Counted from the first letter of the stretch, positions 18,601-26,321 are shown. The stretch: DNA of 64,000 nucleotides from Kaistella treverensis (GCF_900114045.1 NZ_FORQ01000002.1:496001-560000); one strand, 5' to 3'. Program-made: numbers and translations. Notes: generated by a model not told the origin, from the sequence alone.

Positions 18601-18975
18601 TTAGCGGAAATTGAAAGTAAGGAAGAGCTGAAAAAAATGGAAAGCGAGCTCATCGACAGATTCGGAAAATTGCCCCCGGAAGCCGTCAATTTATTGAAAT
18701 CGGTGGAGCTAAAATGGATTGCTTCGGAAATAGGTTTCGATAAAATTGTGGTAAAAAATGGCGTTTTTCTTGGATATTTTCCGCAAAATCCGCAGGACAA
18801 ATTCTATCAAAGTGACAAGTTCCGTAAAATTATTGCCTATTTAACTGCATATCCGAGCGAAGCTACTTTAAAAGAAAAAAGCAGTAAAGAAGGAAACCAG
18901 CTCATGATGCGAAAAGAAAATGTGCAGAATGTGGATGAGGTGAATGCCGTTTTGGAGCGAATTTTAGCAAAATAA
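15613..18975 (+). CDS. mfd: Transcription-repair coupling factor
   Basis: 1120 residues from the ATG at 15613. A TTG 54 nt upstream is in frame, but that N-terminal extension does not resemble the family. Mfd removes RNA polymerase stalled at DNA damage and recruits UvrA. Domains in order: UvrB-like N-terminal module (about 1-350), RNA polymerase-interacting domain beginning LMQMKVGDYIAHIDHGIGKF (about 435), the RecG-like translocase with Walker A GDVGFGKTEIA (about 595), DEEH box LLIIDEEHKFGV (about 695) and motif VI QMRGRVGRS (about 855), and the C-terminal domain. The gene is complete and uninterrupted; pth follows 114 bp downstream. Confidence 0.97.
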   Translation: MQLKNITETFLPQLLHLGFGKELFTELDKNRHLAVKSFAGSSPSVFAAELFLIKKKSILFLTDDKEDALYITSELEDLLGKENVLYFPPTHLDPYQIEKTQNANLVLRTEVLNRIHNDKKPRVMVAPFASLAEKVMKKEDFKAISHTIKSGDHLDFDFTEELLHQFNFNLTDFVSEPGEFSVRGGIVDVFSYSNEEPYRITFFGNEVESIKTFDIETQLSKSKVKEFQLVSNMNFSAIGKKVSLFDLAPKDLVVVTKNAFAGFNFIKNFYEKAEENFGKLSTEIKHQKPDELFVSEDDFSKDINKFEWIDFTLQEVKGSDAAVIQLNQTPQPSFHKKFDMLQEDLEEKQNEGFETWISFSTEKQKERLEAIFEELEKNVPFKSFKSELHEGFVDFEHKISVYTDHQIFDRYQRYKAKNTFAKSEQITLKDLMQMKVGDYIAHIDHGIGKFMGLVKVNNNGKIQECFKLVYKNGDLLYVSIHSLNKISKYNGPDGREIVLSKLGSPAWKSLKQKTKAKVKQIAFDLIRLYAERKTAKGFAFKPDSYLQNELEASFIYDDTPDQEKATIDVKTDMENETVMDRLICGDVGFGKTEIAIRAAFKAATDGKQVAILVPTTILAFQHYRSFMERLKDFPVTISYMNRFRSAKQKAETLEGLKSGKIDIVIGTHQLVGNSVKFKDLGLLIIDEEHKFGVSVKDKLKTIKSNVDTLTLTATPIPRTLQFSLMAARDLSVIKTPPPNRQPVETQIVGFNEEIIRDAISYELQRDGQVYFINNRIENLKDIAGLIQRLVPDAKVITGHGQMDGKQLERNVLDFMEGKYDVLVSTTIIESGVDVPNANTIFINDAQRFGMADIHQMRGRVGRSNRKAFCFLITPPFDMVTSDARKRLEAIEQFSDLGSGFQIAMKDLEIRGAGDLLGGEQSGFINEMGFDTYQKIMQEALEELQNDEEFEDLFDNEEDRKKLFKSNKEVNIDTDLELMLPDSYVQSIEERLSLYQKLAEIESKEELKKMESELIDRFGKLPPEAVNLLKSVELKWIASEIGFDKIVVKNGVFLGYFPQNPQDKFYQSDKFRKIIAYLTAYPSEATLKEKSSKEGNQLMMRKENVQNVDEVNAVLERILAK

Positions 18976-19089
18976 CTTTTAGCCAAAATCAAAAAAATGC
19001 TTAAAAATCCCCGTATTTTTCCAAATCGAAAAATTAGCTATTAAAACGTACTTTTTTTAGAAAATTTAAAAATTTAAGAAAAATCATTA

Positions 19090-19653
19090 ATGAAATATTT
19101 GATCGTCGGCCTTGGAAATAAAGGTGAAGAATACGAGGAAACACGACATAATGTCGGTTTTAAAATTGCGGAAAAAATCGCGGAAACGCTTGAAGTTCCT
19201 TTTAAATCCTCAAACTTTGGTTTGCTTGCGGAAGGCAAATATAAAGGCAGAAAAGTTTTAATTCTAAAGCCGGACACCTATATGAATCTTTCCGGGAATG
19301 CGGTGAAATTCTGGCTTCAAAAAGAAAATATTTCTTTGGAAAATCTGATGATTATTACGGATGATCTGGCGCTGCCATTCGGTACTTTAAGAATGAAGAT
19401 GAAAGGCTCAGACGCTGGTCATAATGGTTTAAAAAGTATTCAGGAACAATTGCAAACGCAAAATTATCCACGATTGCGTTTTGGAATTTCTGCAGAATTT
19501 CCTGAAGGAAAACAGGTAGATTATGTTATTGGAAAATGGGAAGGTGAGGAAAAAGAAAAACTTCCCGAAAGAATCGAGAAGTTTTCTAAAGCGTGTCTGT
19601 CTTTTGTTTTCGCGGGAATACAGAATACGATGACTGCTTTTAATGGGAAATAG
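19090..19653 (+). CDS. pth: Peptidyl-tRNA hydrolase (intact copy)
   Basis: 187 residues, standard length. It hydrolyses peptidyl-tRNA released from stalled ribosomes. Key residues are present: Asn10 in GLGNKGEEY, catalytic His20 in TRHNVGF, the NLSG asparagine (TYMNLSG) and the GSDAGHNGLKSI loop. The final 14 nt overlap the 3' end of a convergent carbonic anhydrase gene. A second, 5'-truncated copy in the same orientation lies 3.7 kb downstream (23366-23818). The two share roughly 90% amino-acid identity over 140 residues by eye, with many synonymous changes. Confidence 0.97.
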   Translation: MKYLIVGLGNKGEEYEETRHNVGFKIAEKIAETLEVPFKSSNFGLLAEGKYKGRKVLILKPDTYMNLSGNAVKFWLQKENISLENLMIITDDLALPFGTLRMKMKGSDAGHNGLKSIQEQLQTQNYPRLRFGISAEFPEGKQVDYVIGKWEGEEKEKLPERIEKFSKACLSFVFAGIQNTMTAFNGK

Positions 19654-20332
19654 CCATTTCGCCAGTCTGCGCTTCCATTTCAGCATTCATATTTTCGTCT
19701 AGCCATGTTACAACACCGCTTTCGACGCAATAGTTGGCACCAACAATTTTAATATTTCCGCTTTTCTCCAGTTGATTAAGCGTAGTACTCTGCTGACGGA
19801 TATCCTCCATGGTTTTCCGGATATTGCAAACGTTAAGTCTTTCCAGAAGATCGCTGTTTGACGACGAACGTTCTTCGCCTTCTTTAATCAAACCGTCAAT
19901 ACAGCCCTGAAAATGACCAACAAGATGGTTAAGGTTTTCCATGCTCATTCCTTCAATGCTTTGTGCGTCCAAACCGCCTTTCAGAGCGCCACATTTGGTG
20001 TGCCCGAGGACCACTACCAATTTGGAACCGGCGACATTACAGCCAAACTCCATGGAACCAAGAATATCTTTATTTACAAAGTTTCCGGCGATCCGTATGC
20101 TGAAAATATCGCCTAAACCCTGATCAAAAATCAGTTCTGCAGAAGTACGGCTGTCGATACAGCTAAGTATTACTGCAAAAGGCCACTGCCCGGCGCGCGT
20201 ATCGTTTACCTGCTCGAGCAGATTTCGGTTCATTTTTAGGTTCTGTACAAAGCGTTGGTTTCCTTCTTTTAGAAAATTAAGCGCTTTTTCTGGTGTTGTT
20301 GTAGATTGTGTTTCTAAGGTATGTGCTTTCAT
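19640..20332 (-). CDS. Beta-carbonic anhydrase, divergent type
   Basis: 230 residues. Zinc-dependent interconversion of CO2 and bicarbonate. The beta-class ligands are visible: Cys58, Asp60 and Arg62 in SCIDSRTSA, then His111 and Cys114 in LGHTKCGALKGG. It differs clearly from the two other carbonic anhydrases of the window (22431 and 25570) and has an extra insertion around residues 130-165. It lies 36 bp downstream of a SulP anion transporter on the same strand, a pairing that suggests coupling of bicarbonate transport to its hydration equilibrium. No signal peptide, so cytoplasmic. Confidence 0.93.
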   Translation of the reverse strand: MKAHTLETQSTTTPEKALNFLKEGNQRFVQNLKMNRNLLEQVNDTRAGQWPFAVILSCIDSRTSAELIFDQGLGDIFSIRIAGNFVNKDILGSMEFGCNVAGSKLVVVLGHTKCGALKGGLDAQSIEGMSMENLNHLVGHFQGCIDGLIKEGEERSSSNSDLLERLNVCNIRKTMEDIRQQSTTLNQLEKSGNIKIVGANYCVESGVVTWLDENMNAEMEAQTGEMAISH

Positions 20333-20367
20333 TTATTTATTTTAAAGTTGATGTTGAGTTTTTTAAG

Positions 20368-21963
20368 TTACATGGCTCTTCTGTGGGCAATGATGATGTG
20401 TGAATCTTCGTCGTCAGCGTATTCCTGATAAGAGGTTTTGAAACCTACTAGCCTCACTTCAATATCCTCTTCTTTTGCACGGATATTGGCAAACTCCTGA
20501 ATCATTTCAAGAATATCGGTCGCGATGTAGGAGGTTGATCTGGCATCAATACAGACCTGTGAGTTTGGTTTGATGTTTTTAAGCGTTTTTTTAATGGCCG
20601 CTTTATTAAGAAAAGAAACCTCTTCTGCAAGTTTTATATTGATTTCATCAGCATCGTCAAGCTCTTCGCGGCTCAGATAGTAAGCTCGTTTCATATTTCC
20701 CTGAAGGATATAGAAGATCGAAATCAATAATCCAATTCCCACACCCTTCAGTAAATCAAGCGAAACTACTGCGACTACTGTCGCGATGAAAGGGATAAAC
20801 TGGTATTTTCCTTTATGCCAGAAATGCATCACCGTTGCAGGTTTCGCCAGTTTGTAACCTACCAGAAGTAAAACCGCGGCCAAAGTAGCGAGTGGAATCA
20901 TATTCAGAATAAACGGAATCGTAAGAACGCAAATCAGCAATAGAGCGCCATGAATAACGGTAGATAATTTAGAGGTTGCTCCGGCACTTGCATTGGCAGA
21001 ACTTCTTACGACCACCGAGGTCATCGGTAAACCGCCGATTGCTGAAGAAATTAAATTTCCGATTCCCTGTGCACGAAGCTCTAAGTTAGTGTCTGTAATT
21101 CTCCTGCGCTTATCCAAACGGTCGGAAGCTTCAATACACAGTAATGTTTCGATGGACGCCACAATAGCGATCGTTGCGCCAACAATCCAAACTTTTGGAT
21201 TCAGGAAACCCTGAAAGTCCGGAAAAACAATCATGTCTTTAAAGTCTGCCGCACTTTGCGGAACGGGAAGGGAAACCAAATGTTCTGGGCCGATCGCAAG
21301 TGAACTTCCGGAAAGGATGAAGATATAATTCAGCATAATACCTGCAGCTACTGCCACTAGTGCTCCGGGAATCATTTTGAGTTTTTTCAGTGCTGGAAAT
21401 TTATCCCAGGCCAAAAGAATAATGATGGAGACCAACGTAACGATTACTGCACCAGGATGAATTCCCGCGGCCAATTCGCTAAAATAATTTGGGTTAAAAC
21501 CATTGGCGAAAAGCGTCTGGTTTCCTTCAAAATCTTTATCAAAACCCAATGCATGAGGGATCTGCGTTAAGATGATGATGATCCCAATCCCGGCCAGCAT
21601 CCCTTCGATAACGTTGGTGGGAAAATAATTTGAAATACTTCCGGCTCTTATAAAACCTAAAATTAACTGAAGAATCCCGGCAATAATTCCGGCGCAAAGG
21701 AAAAGTTCGAATGCACCTAAATCGGTAATAGCAGTAAGTACAATAGCGGTTAATCCCGCTGCGGGTCCGCTGACCGAGATATTCGAATTACTAAGATAAC
21801 CGACAACCAAACCGCCGATAATTCCTGCAATAATCCCGGAAAGCGGTGGTGCGCCTGAGGCTAATGCAATCCCAAGACACAGTGGGAGTGCTACTAAAAA
21901 TACGACGAGTCCTGAAGGGAAATTTTCTTTAATCCCTCCATATATAGAAAGTGTTTTTTTCAT
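20368..21963 (-). CDS. SulP family inorganic anion transporter (putative bicarbonate/sulfate)
   Basis: 531 residues: about 10-12 hydrophobic helices (residues 15-420) beginning LVVFLVALPLCLGIALASGAP, with the SulP core GPAAGLTAI, the long conserved ASIETLLCIEASDRLDKRRR and QGIGNLISSAIGG segments, then a C-terminal STAS-like region (about 445-525, with IDARSTSYIATDILEMI). SulP proteins carry sulfate, bicarbonate (BicA) or other anions. Association with carbonic anhydrases on both sides favours bicarbonate, by inference. It shares an orientation and probably a transcript with the carbonic anhydrase downstream. Confidence 0.92.
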   Translation of the reverse strand: MKKTLSIYGGIKENFPSGLVVFLVALPLCLGIALASGAPPLSGIIAGIIGGLVVGYLSNSNISVSGPAAGLTAIVLTAITDLGAFELFLCAGIIAGILQLILGFIRAGSISNYFPTNVIEGMLAGIGIIIILTQIPHALGFDKDFEGNQTLFANGFNPNYFSELAAGIHPGAVIVTLVSIIILLAWDKFPALKKLKMIPGALVAVAAGIMLNYIFILSGSSLAIGPEHLVSLPVPQSAADFKDMIVFPDFQGFLNPKVWIVGATIAIVASIETLLCIEASDRLDKRRRITDTNLELRAQGIGNLISSAIGGLPMTSVVVRSSANASAGATSKLSTVIHGALLLICVLTIPFILNMIPLATLAAVLLLVGYKLAKPATVMHFWHKGKYQFIPFIATVVAVVSLDLLKGVGIGLLISIFYILQGNMKRAYYLSREELDDADEINIKLAEEVSFLNKAAIKKTLKNIKPNSQVCIDARSTSYIATDILEMIQEFANIRAKEEDIEVRLVGFKTSYQEYADDEDSHIIIAHRRAM

Positions 21964-22131
21964 TTTTTTTGAAAAATTGTGCTGCCTTTAGCCACAGCTG
22001 GCCGTTTGGAATTTCGTACAGGAAATATCCGGACACAGTTTGTGACTACAGCGGTTGAAATGTAATTTTTGATACAGAACGGTTTGCCAGCACTTAAAAA
22101 AGTGTGGAATGTTCATTAAAAGCGATAAAAA

Positions 22132-22425
22132 TTAAACTTCGGGAGGCGGGGAAAATATCGTAAGAAAAGGAGAGAGGTGTACAGAATCATCTGCACATAT
22201 AAATGAATTTGCTGAGAAATCTCTTTCAAAAAACTGCAGGAAGTCACGAACACTAAGTGTTTCCGGAATGGTTTTTTCGTTGATTACCAGCGGTGAGTGT
22301 TGGGTTTCTTCTTCGGAAATAATCATATTAGTCGCCGGCAAATCCCAATTGAAAAACGTGGCAATAGTTGGTAATGCCATGAAATTCAAAAAGACCGTCA
22401 ATGTTATGATGCTCCAAAGTTTCAT
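22132..22425 (-). CDS. Small hypothetical membrane-anchored protein
   Basis: 97 residues, not recognised. One N-terminal hydrophobic segment (about residues 4-24, either a membrane anchor or signal), then a polar domain with an acidic run (EEETQHS) and a proline-rich end (SPPPEV). It starts 5 nt after the stop of the carbonic anhydrase gene at 22431 and ends 168 bp before the SulP gene, all on one strand, so it is probably cotranscribed with the carbonic anhydrase and could have an accessory role. The reading frame is plausible from spacing and composition, but no family assignment is possible. Confidence 0.6.
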   Translation of the reverse strand: MKLWSIITLTVFLNFMALPTIATFFNWDLPATNMIISEEETQHSPLVINEKTIPETLSVRDFLQFFERDFSANSFICADDSVHLSPFLTIFSPPPEV

Positions 22426-22430
22426 ATTGA

Positions 22431-23111
22431 TCAGATGAGGTTTTTATTTTTTTTGCGACTCATTACCCATTCTGAGTTGGTTAAATTGTAAATCTTCTGA
22501 ATGTCTTTCAGAATACTTTCAAAATCAATTTCCAGATCGATGATCTTTCCTGTTTTCAGATCGAAAACCCAGCCGTGAACAATTGGATATTCATCGACCA
22601 AATACTGTTCCTGAACCACAGCCATTTTAATAACGTTGATGCACTGTTCCTGAACATTGAGTTCTACAAGGCGGTCGTAACGTTTTTGACCGTCCTCAAT
22701 AGCATCCAATTCAGCCTGATGCAGCCTGTAAACATCGCGTATATTCCTGAGCCATGGATTCATCAGCCCAAGATCCTGAGGCGTCATTGCAGCTTTTACA
22801 CCGCCACATCCATAGTGTCCGCAAACGATGATGTGTTTCACTTTCAGGTGTTCAACGGCGTACTGAATCACAGCGGTAGCACTCATGTCCAGCGTGTTTA
22901 CGACGTTTGCAACGTTTCGGGTTACAAATACTTCGCCCGGTTTTAAACCCATCATTTCCTCTGCGGAAACACGGCTGTCTGAACATCCAATATAAAGATA
23001 ATCAGGAGTTTGTGATGCAGAGAGGGTTTTGAAAAAGTCTTTGTCCTCAGCAAGTTTTGACTCCACCCATTTTTTATTGTTTTCGAAAATAACTTCGTGC
23101 GACTTTTTCAT
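22431..23111 (-). CDS. Beta-carbonic anhydrase (copy in the pth-bracketed cassette)
   Basis: 226 residues. Zinc/active-site residues: Cys43, Asp45 and Arg47 in IGCSDSRVSA, His99 and Cys102 in CGHYGCGGVKA, the Can/type-I beta-carbonic anhydrase pattern. About 85% identical by eye to the copy at 25570-26250. Reversibly hydrates CO2 in the cytoplasm. A -7 box lies 75 nt upstream (23186-23193). Beyond the promoter is a 3' scrap of a serine acetyltransferase-like gene, the same kind of gene that lies upstream of the other copy, so a two-gene block is represented twice. Confidence 0.95.
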   Translation of the reverse strand: MKKSHEVIFENNKKWVESKLAEDKDFFKTLSASQTPDYLYIGCSDSRVSAEEMMGLKPGEVFVTRNVANVVNTLDMSATAVIQYAVEHLKVKHIIVCGHYGCGGVKAAMTPQDLGLMNPWLRNIRDVYRLHQAELDAIEDGQKRYDRLVELNVQEQCINVIKMAVVQEQYLVDEYPIVHGWVFDLKTGKIIDLEIDFESILKDIQKIYNLTNSEWVMSRKKNKNLI

Positions 23112-23185
23112 AAATAACTGTTTAGCGTTTACTTATATTATTTCGCATAAGTTGTTCTCTAATTCAATAGACTAAATCAATAATG

Positions 23186-23193
23186 CAAAAATA
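23186..23193 (-). promoter_or_regulatory. -7 promoter box TATTTTTG of the carbonic anhydrase operon
   Basis: Exact TAnnTTTG on the minus strand, 74 nt before the ATG at 23111. It probably also drives the 97-residue protein and perhaps SulP. Confidence 0.5.
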
Positions 23194-23236
23194 GATGTTC
23201 AGAATTAAAAAACCAGTATTTAACAAAAATTTAATA

Positions 23237-23365
23237 TTAAATTTTATGATTAATATAGGCTTCTGTTGCATTTGCGTTTGTGGTGATTTGTGCGGGATTT
23301 CCGATAACGACTGAATTTTCAGGCACATCGAAGTTTACATAAGCGTTGGGAGCAATCAGCACATT
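23237..23365 (-). pseudogene. 3' remnant of a serine acetyltransferase-like gene
   Basis: Too short to stand as a gene. Read on the minus strand it encodes a left-handed-helix C-terminus starting NVLIAPNAYVNFDVPENS, continuing VVIGNPA and ending YINHKI before a stop at 23237-23239. This aligns residue by residue with the C-terminus of the intact gene at 26322 (NVLIAPNAYVNIDIPDNS, VVGNPA, YINNKIE). About 42 codons remain; the 5' part is gone and the break at 23365/23366 runs directly into the truncated pth copy on the opposite strand. Confidence 0.85.
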
Positions 23366-23818
23366 AAATCGTCAAACTTCGGTTTGCTGGCCGAAGGAAA
23401 ATACAAAGGCAGAAAGGTTTTGATTTTAAAGCCCGACACTTACATGAATCTTTCCGGAAATGCGGTGAAATTCTGGCTGCAAAAAGAAAATATTCCGCTG
23501 GAAAATTTAATGATTATTGCGGATGATCTCGCGTTGCCTTTTGGCACATTAAGAATGAAAATGAAGGGCTCCGACGCCGGTCATAACGGTCTAAAAAGCA
23601 TTCAGGAACAATTGCAAACGCAAAATTATCCACGCTTGCGTTTCGGCATTTCTGCAGAATTTTCGGAAGGAAGACAGGTGGATTATGTTTTGGGAAAATG
23701 GAATGAAGAAGAATGCGAAAAATTGCCGGAAAGAGTGGAGAAATTTTCAAAGGCGACTTTGTCTTTTATTTTCGCCGGAATACAAAATGCGATGACTTCT
23801 TTTAACGGGAAGTAGAAA
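23366..23818 (+). pseudogene. 5'-truncated second copy of pth
   Basis: Starts at the codon equivalent to Lys39 of the intact pth and runs without frameshift to the normal stop at 23816-23818. Missing are residues 1-38, including Asn10 and the catalytic His20, so it cannot be an active hydrolase; the NLSG and GSDAGHNGL segments remain. Substitutions against the intact copy are mostly synonymous, so the sequence diverged while functional and was truncated late. The only in-frame start is a TTG at 23384. It is in direct orientation to the intact copy and followed by a good terminator. Confidence 0.9.
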
Positions 23819-23847
23819 ATTGGTTTAAAAAATTCATTAAAAAAAAG

Positions 23848-23874
23848 AAAACCGCTTCAAAAAGGCGGTTTTTT
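23848..23874 (+). terminator. Intrinsic terminator after the truncated pth
   Basis: 8-bp stem AAAACCGC (23848-23855) / GCGGTTTT (23865-23872) with a 9-nt loop, followed by T residues to 23874. Probably the original terminator of the pth transcript. Confidence 0.85.
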
Positions 23875-24011
23875 CCGTATTTACACATTTTCAATAGAAT
23901 ACGTTATTCATTTTGTTAAATGTGAAATTTCTGCAAAGTTGTTGGATAAAAAATAATTTAAATAAATTATGAAAAAAGTTATCATACATTTTTTTTAGTG
24001 GAAATAATTTA

Positions 24012-24019
24012 TATATTTG
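24012..24019 (+). promoter_or_regulatory. -7 promoter box TATATTTG of the S8 peptidase gene
   Basis: Exact TAnnTTTG box 76 nt before the ATG at 24096, downstream of an AT-rich stretch with a T-run. No -33 TTG at consensus distance. Confidence 0.6.
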
Positions 24020-24095
24020 TTTGCTTTTTTACTTAAAACATTTTAAAGCGGTGAATTTATCACTGAAATCTAACTTTTTAATTATTCAAATTTTT

Positions 24096-25490
24096 ATGAC
24101 AAAATTAAACTTTAAACTGGCGCTTGTTGGAGCTATGACCATGGCAGTAGCAAGCTGTTCTTCAGACGCGGACCGATTAAATTCGGAAGTTGCAGCAGAC
24201 AATTATTCCAAAGTAGCAGCTAATACAGCAGCTTTTGGAGAAACTGAAGGGATTCTGATAAAATTTAAAGAAGGAACATCGGACAGCAAGAAACAAGATG
24301 TTTTCGCAAAAATAGGTGGTAAAGTAAACGAAAAAGTACTTACCAAAATGATGGAACGAAAAGGCCAGAAAGAGGCGGTAAACGTGGTAAGCGTGTCCAT
24401 CAACGCGTTTGAAGCAATTTCTAAAGCGAAAGGAATGGCGGGCGTTGAATATGTAGAACCTAACTACGTGTACCAACATCACGCAACCTCTAACGATACT
24501 TATTTCACCAACGGGTCTCTTTGGGGAATGTATGGTGCAAGCACATCACCGGCAAACCAATACGGGACTAATGCTGCCAGTCAATGGGCTGGCGGAAGCA
24601 CTGGCTCTAGCAACGTTTACATTGGTATTATCGATGAAGGTTACATGTATTCTCATGAAGATATCGCACCTAACGCAGGGGTAAATACTGGGGAAGTTGC
24701 AGGTAACGGTGTTGATGATGACAAAAATGGACTCGTTGACGATGTTTATGGGTACGATTTTGCAAACGGCGATGCTCAGGTTTTCGATGATGCAAATGAT
24801 GATCACGGAACTCACGTTGCAGGAACAATCGGTGCTGTAGGCGGAAACGGAAAAGGTGTTGCCGGAGTGGTTTGGAATGTAAAACTTCTTAGTGCAAAAT
24901 TCTTAGGAAGAAGAGGCGGAACTACTGCAAATGCTATTAAAGCAGTTGATTATTTTACGGATTTAAAATTAAGAAATGGTATCAATATCGTAGCAACCAA
25001 CAACTCTTGGGGTGGTGGCGGTTTCTCTCAGGCACTTTTTGATGCAATCGAGAGAGCAAACCAAGCAGGAATCTTGTTCGTAGCAGCTGCCGGAAACGAA
25101 AGCTCCAACAACGATACTACAACTACCGGCTATCCTTCCAAATATACCAATGATAACATCATCAGCGTTGCATCAATTACAAACACAGGCGCACTTTCAA
25201 GCTTCTCTAACTACGGAGCTACCACTTGTGATATTGCTGCACCGGGATCAGGAATTTGGTCAACTGTACCAAAGTCTTCAAAAGGAAAAATGATTTCTGC
25301 ATATGCAAGTTATAATGGGACTTCCATGGCAACGCCGCATGTTGCAGGTGCAGTAGCTTTATATGCTTCTAAACATCCAGGTTCATCTGCAAGTCAAATT
25401 AGAGGAGCAATTCTTTCTTCTGCTACACCTACCGCATCTTGCGCAGGAAAAATGACAACAGGAGGACGACTTAATGTTTCCAGTTTCTAA
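24096..25490 (+). CDS. Subtilisin-like (S8) serine peptidase, lipoprotein
   Basis: 464 residues from the ATG at 24096; an upstream in-frame start adds 25 residues and spoils the signal peptide. N-terminal lipoprotein signal with lipobox VAS-C (Cys21). A propeptide/inhibitor-like region (about 50-128, with ILIKFKEG and VEYVEPNYV) precedes the catalytic domain. Catalytic triad: Asp180 in IGIIDEG (Glu replaces the Thr of the usual DTG, as in several S8 subfamilies), His237 in DDHGTHVAGT, Ser410 in NGTSMATPHVAGA; the oxyanion Asn334 is in AAAGNESS. No sorting domain at the C-terminus. Likely an exported, membrane-anchored protease. Own promoter and strong terminator, so monocistronic. Confidence 0.94.
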   Translation: MTKLNFKLALVGAMTMAVASCSSDADRLNSEVAADNYSKVAANTAAFGETEGILIKFKEGTSDSKKQDVFAKIGGKVNEKVLTKMMERKGQKEAVNVVSVSINAFEAISKAKGMAGVEYVEPNYVYQHHATSNDTYFTNGSLWGMYGASTSPANQYGTNAASQWAGGSTGSSNVYIGIIDEGYMYSHEDIAPNAGVNTGEVAGNGVDDDKNGLVDDVYGYDFANGDAQVFDDANDDHGTHVAGTIGAVGGNGKGVAGVVWNVKLLSAKFLGRRGGTTANAIKAVDYFTDLKLRNGINIVATNNSWGGGGFSQALFDAIERANQAGILFVAAAGNESSNNDTTTTGYPSKYTNDNIISVASITNTGALSSFSNYGATTCDIAAPGSGIWSTVPKSSKGKMISAYASYNGTSMATPHVAGAVALYASKHPGSSASQIRGAILSSATPTASCAGKMTTGGRLNVSSF

Positions 25491-25511
25491 ATTATATCAA
25501 ATTTTTACGCG

Positions 25512-25549
25512 AATAGCCGGAACAATATGTTTGTTCCGGCTATTTTTTT
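25512..25549 (+). terminator. Intrinsic terminator of the S8 peptidase gene
   Basis: Perfect 14-bp stem (25512-25525 with 25531-25544; core TAGCCGGAACA), 5-nt loop, followed by a T-run to 25549. Confidence 0.95.
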
Positions 25550-25569
25550 GGCGCTAAAAAGCACTTTTT

Positions 25570-26250
25570 TTAGATTAAATTTTTGTTGTTTTTGCGGCTC
25601 ATCACCCAGTTGGAATCGGTAAGGTTATAGATTTTCTGAATGTCTTTCAGGATTTGTTCAAAATCGATTTCAAGGTCGATGATTTTTCCGCTTCGCATAT
25701 CAAAAACCCAACCGTGCACAATTGGGTATTCGTCAATTAAATATTCTTCCTGCACGCACGCCATTTTAATAACGTTGATGCACTGTTCCTGCACATTCAG
25801 TTCTACAAGGCGGTCGTAGCGTTTTTGTTCGTCTTCGATGGCGTCCAATTCGGTCTGATGCAAACGGTACACGTCACGAATCGTTCGCAGCCACGGATTT
25901 AATAATCCCAAATCTTCCGGTGTCATCGCTGCTTTAATTCCACCGCAACCGTAATGTCCGCAAACAATAATGTGTTTCACCTGAAGATGTTCCACCGCGT
26001 ACTGTATCACGGCTGTTGAGCTCATGTCCAAAGTATTCACCACGTTCGCGATATTTCGGTGCACAAAGAGTTCGCCCGGTTTCATCCCCATCATTTCTTC
26101 CGCGGAAACGCGACTGTCCGAACATCCGATATACAGATATTCCGGCGATTGCGTTGCTGAAAGTGTTTTAAAAAAATCCGGATTGTCCACCAGCTGAGAT
26201 TCCAGCCATTTTTTATTATTTTCAAAAATTCGCTCGTAAGATTTTTTCAT
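25570..26250 (-). CDS. Beta-carbonic anhydrase (second Can-like copy)
   Basis: 226 residues from the ATG at 26250; a GTG one codon upstream would only add a second Met, and the chosen start matches the paralogue at 22431. Active-site residues Cys43, Asp45 and Arg47 in GCSDSRVSAEE, His99 and Cys102 in GHYGCGGIKAA. About 85% identical by eye to the 22431 copy with many synonymous differences, so the two copies have coexisted, or diverged in different genomes, for some time. It follows a serine acetyltransferase-like gene on the same strand by 71 nt. Third beta-carbonic anhydrase within 7 kb. Confidence 0.95.
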   Translation of the reverse strand: MKKSYERIFENNKKWLESQLVDNPDFFKTLSATQSPEYLYIGCSDSRVSAEEMMGMKPGELFVHRNIANVVNTLDMSSTAVIQYAVEHLQVKHIIVCGHYGCGGIKAAMTPEDLGLLNPWLRTIRDVYRLHQTELDAIEDEQKRYDRLVELNVQEQCINVIKMACVQEEYLIDEYPIVHGWVFDMRSGKIIDLEIDFEQILKDIQKIYNLTDSNWVMSRKNNKNLI

Positions 26251-26321
26251 CACAAAAAGTTTTTATTTAAATTTAGAAAGGAAAAATCAGGGCAAAAAGC
26301 AGCCAAAATTTTTCTGGAAGA

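Noticed and set aside
23384-23818. Truncated pth considered as a functional gene from a TTG start
   Set aside because: Lacks Asn10 and catalytic His20 and the first strand of the fold; no ribosome-binding or promoter signal before the TTG.
24633-24660. S8 peptidase suspected inactive because DTG is DEG
   Set aside because: The catalytic Asp, His, Ser and oxyanion Asn are all present; the residue after Asp varies in this family.
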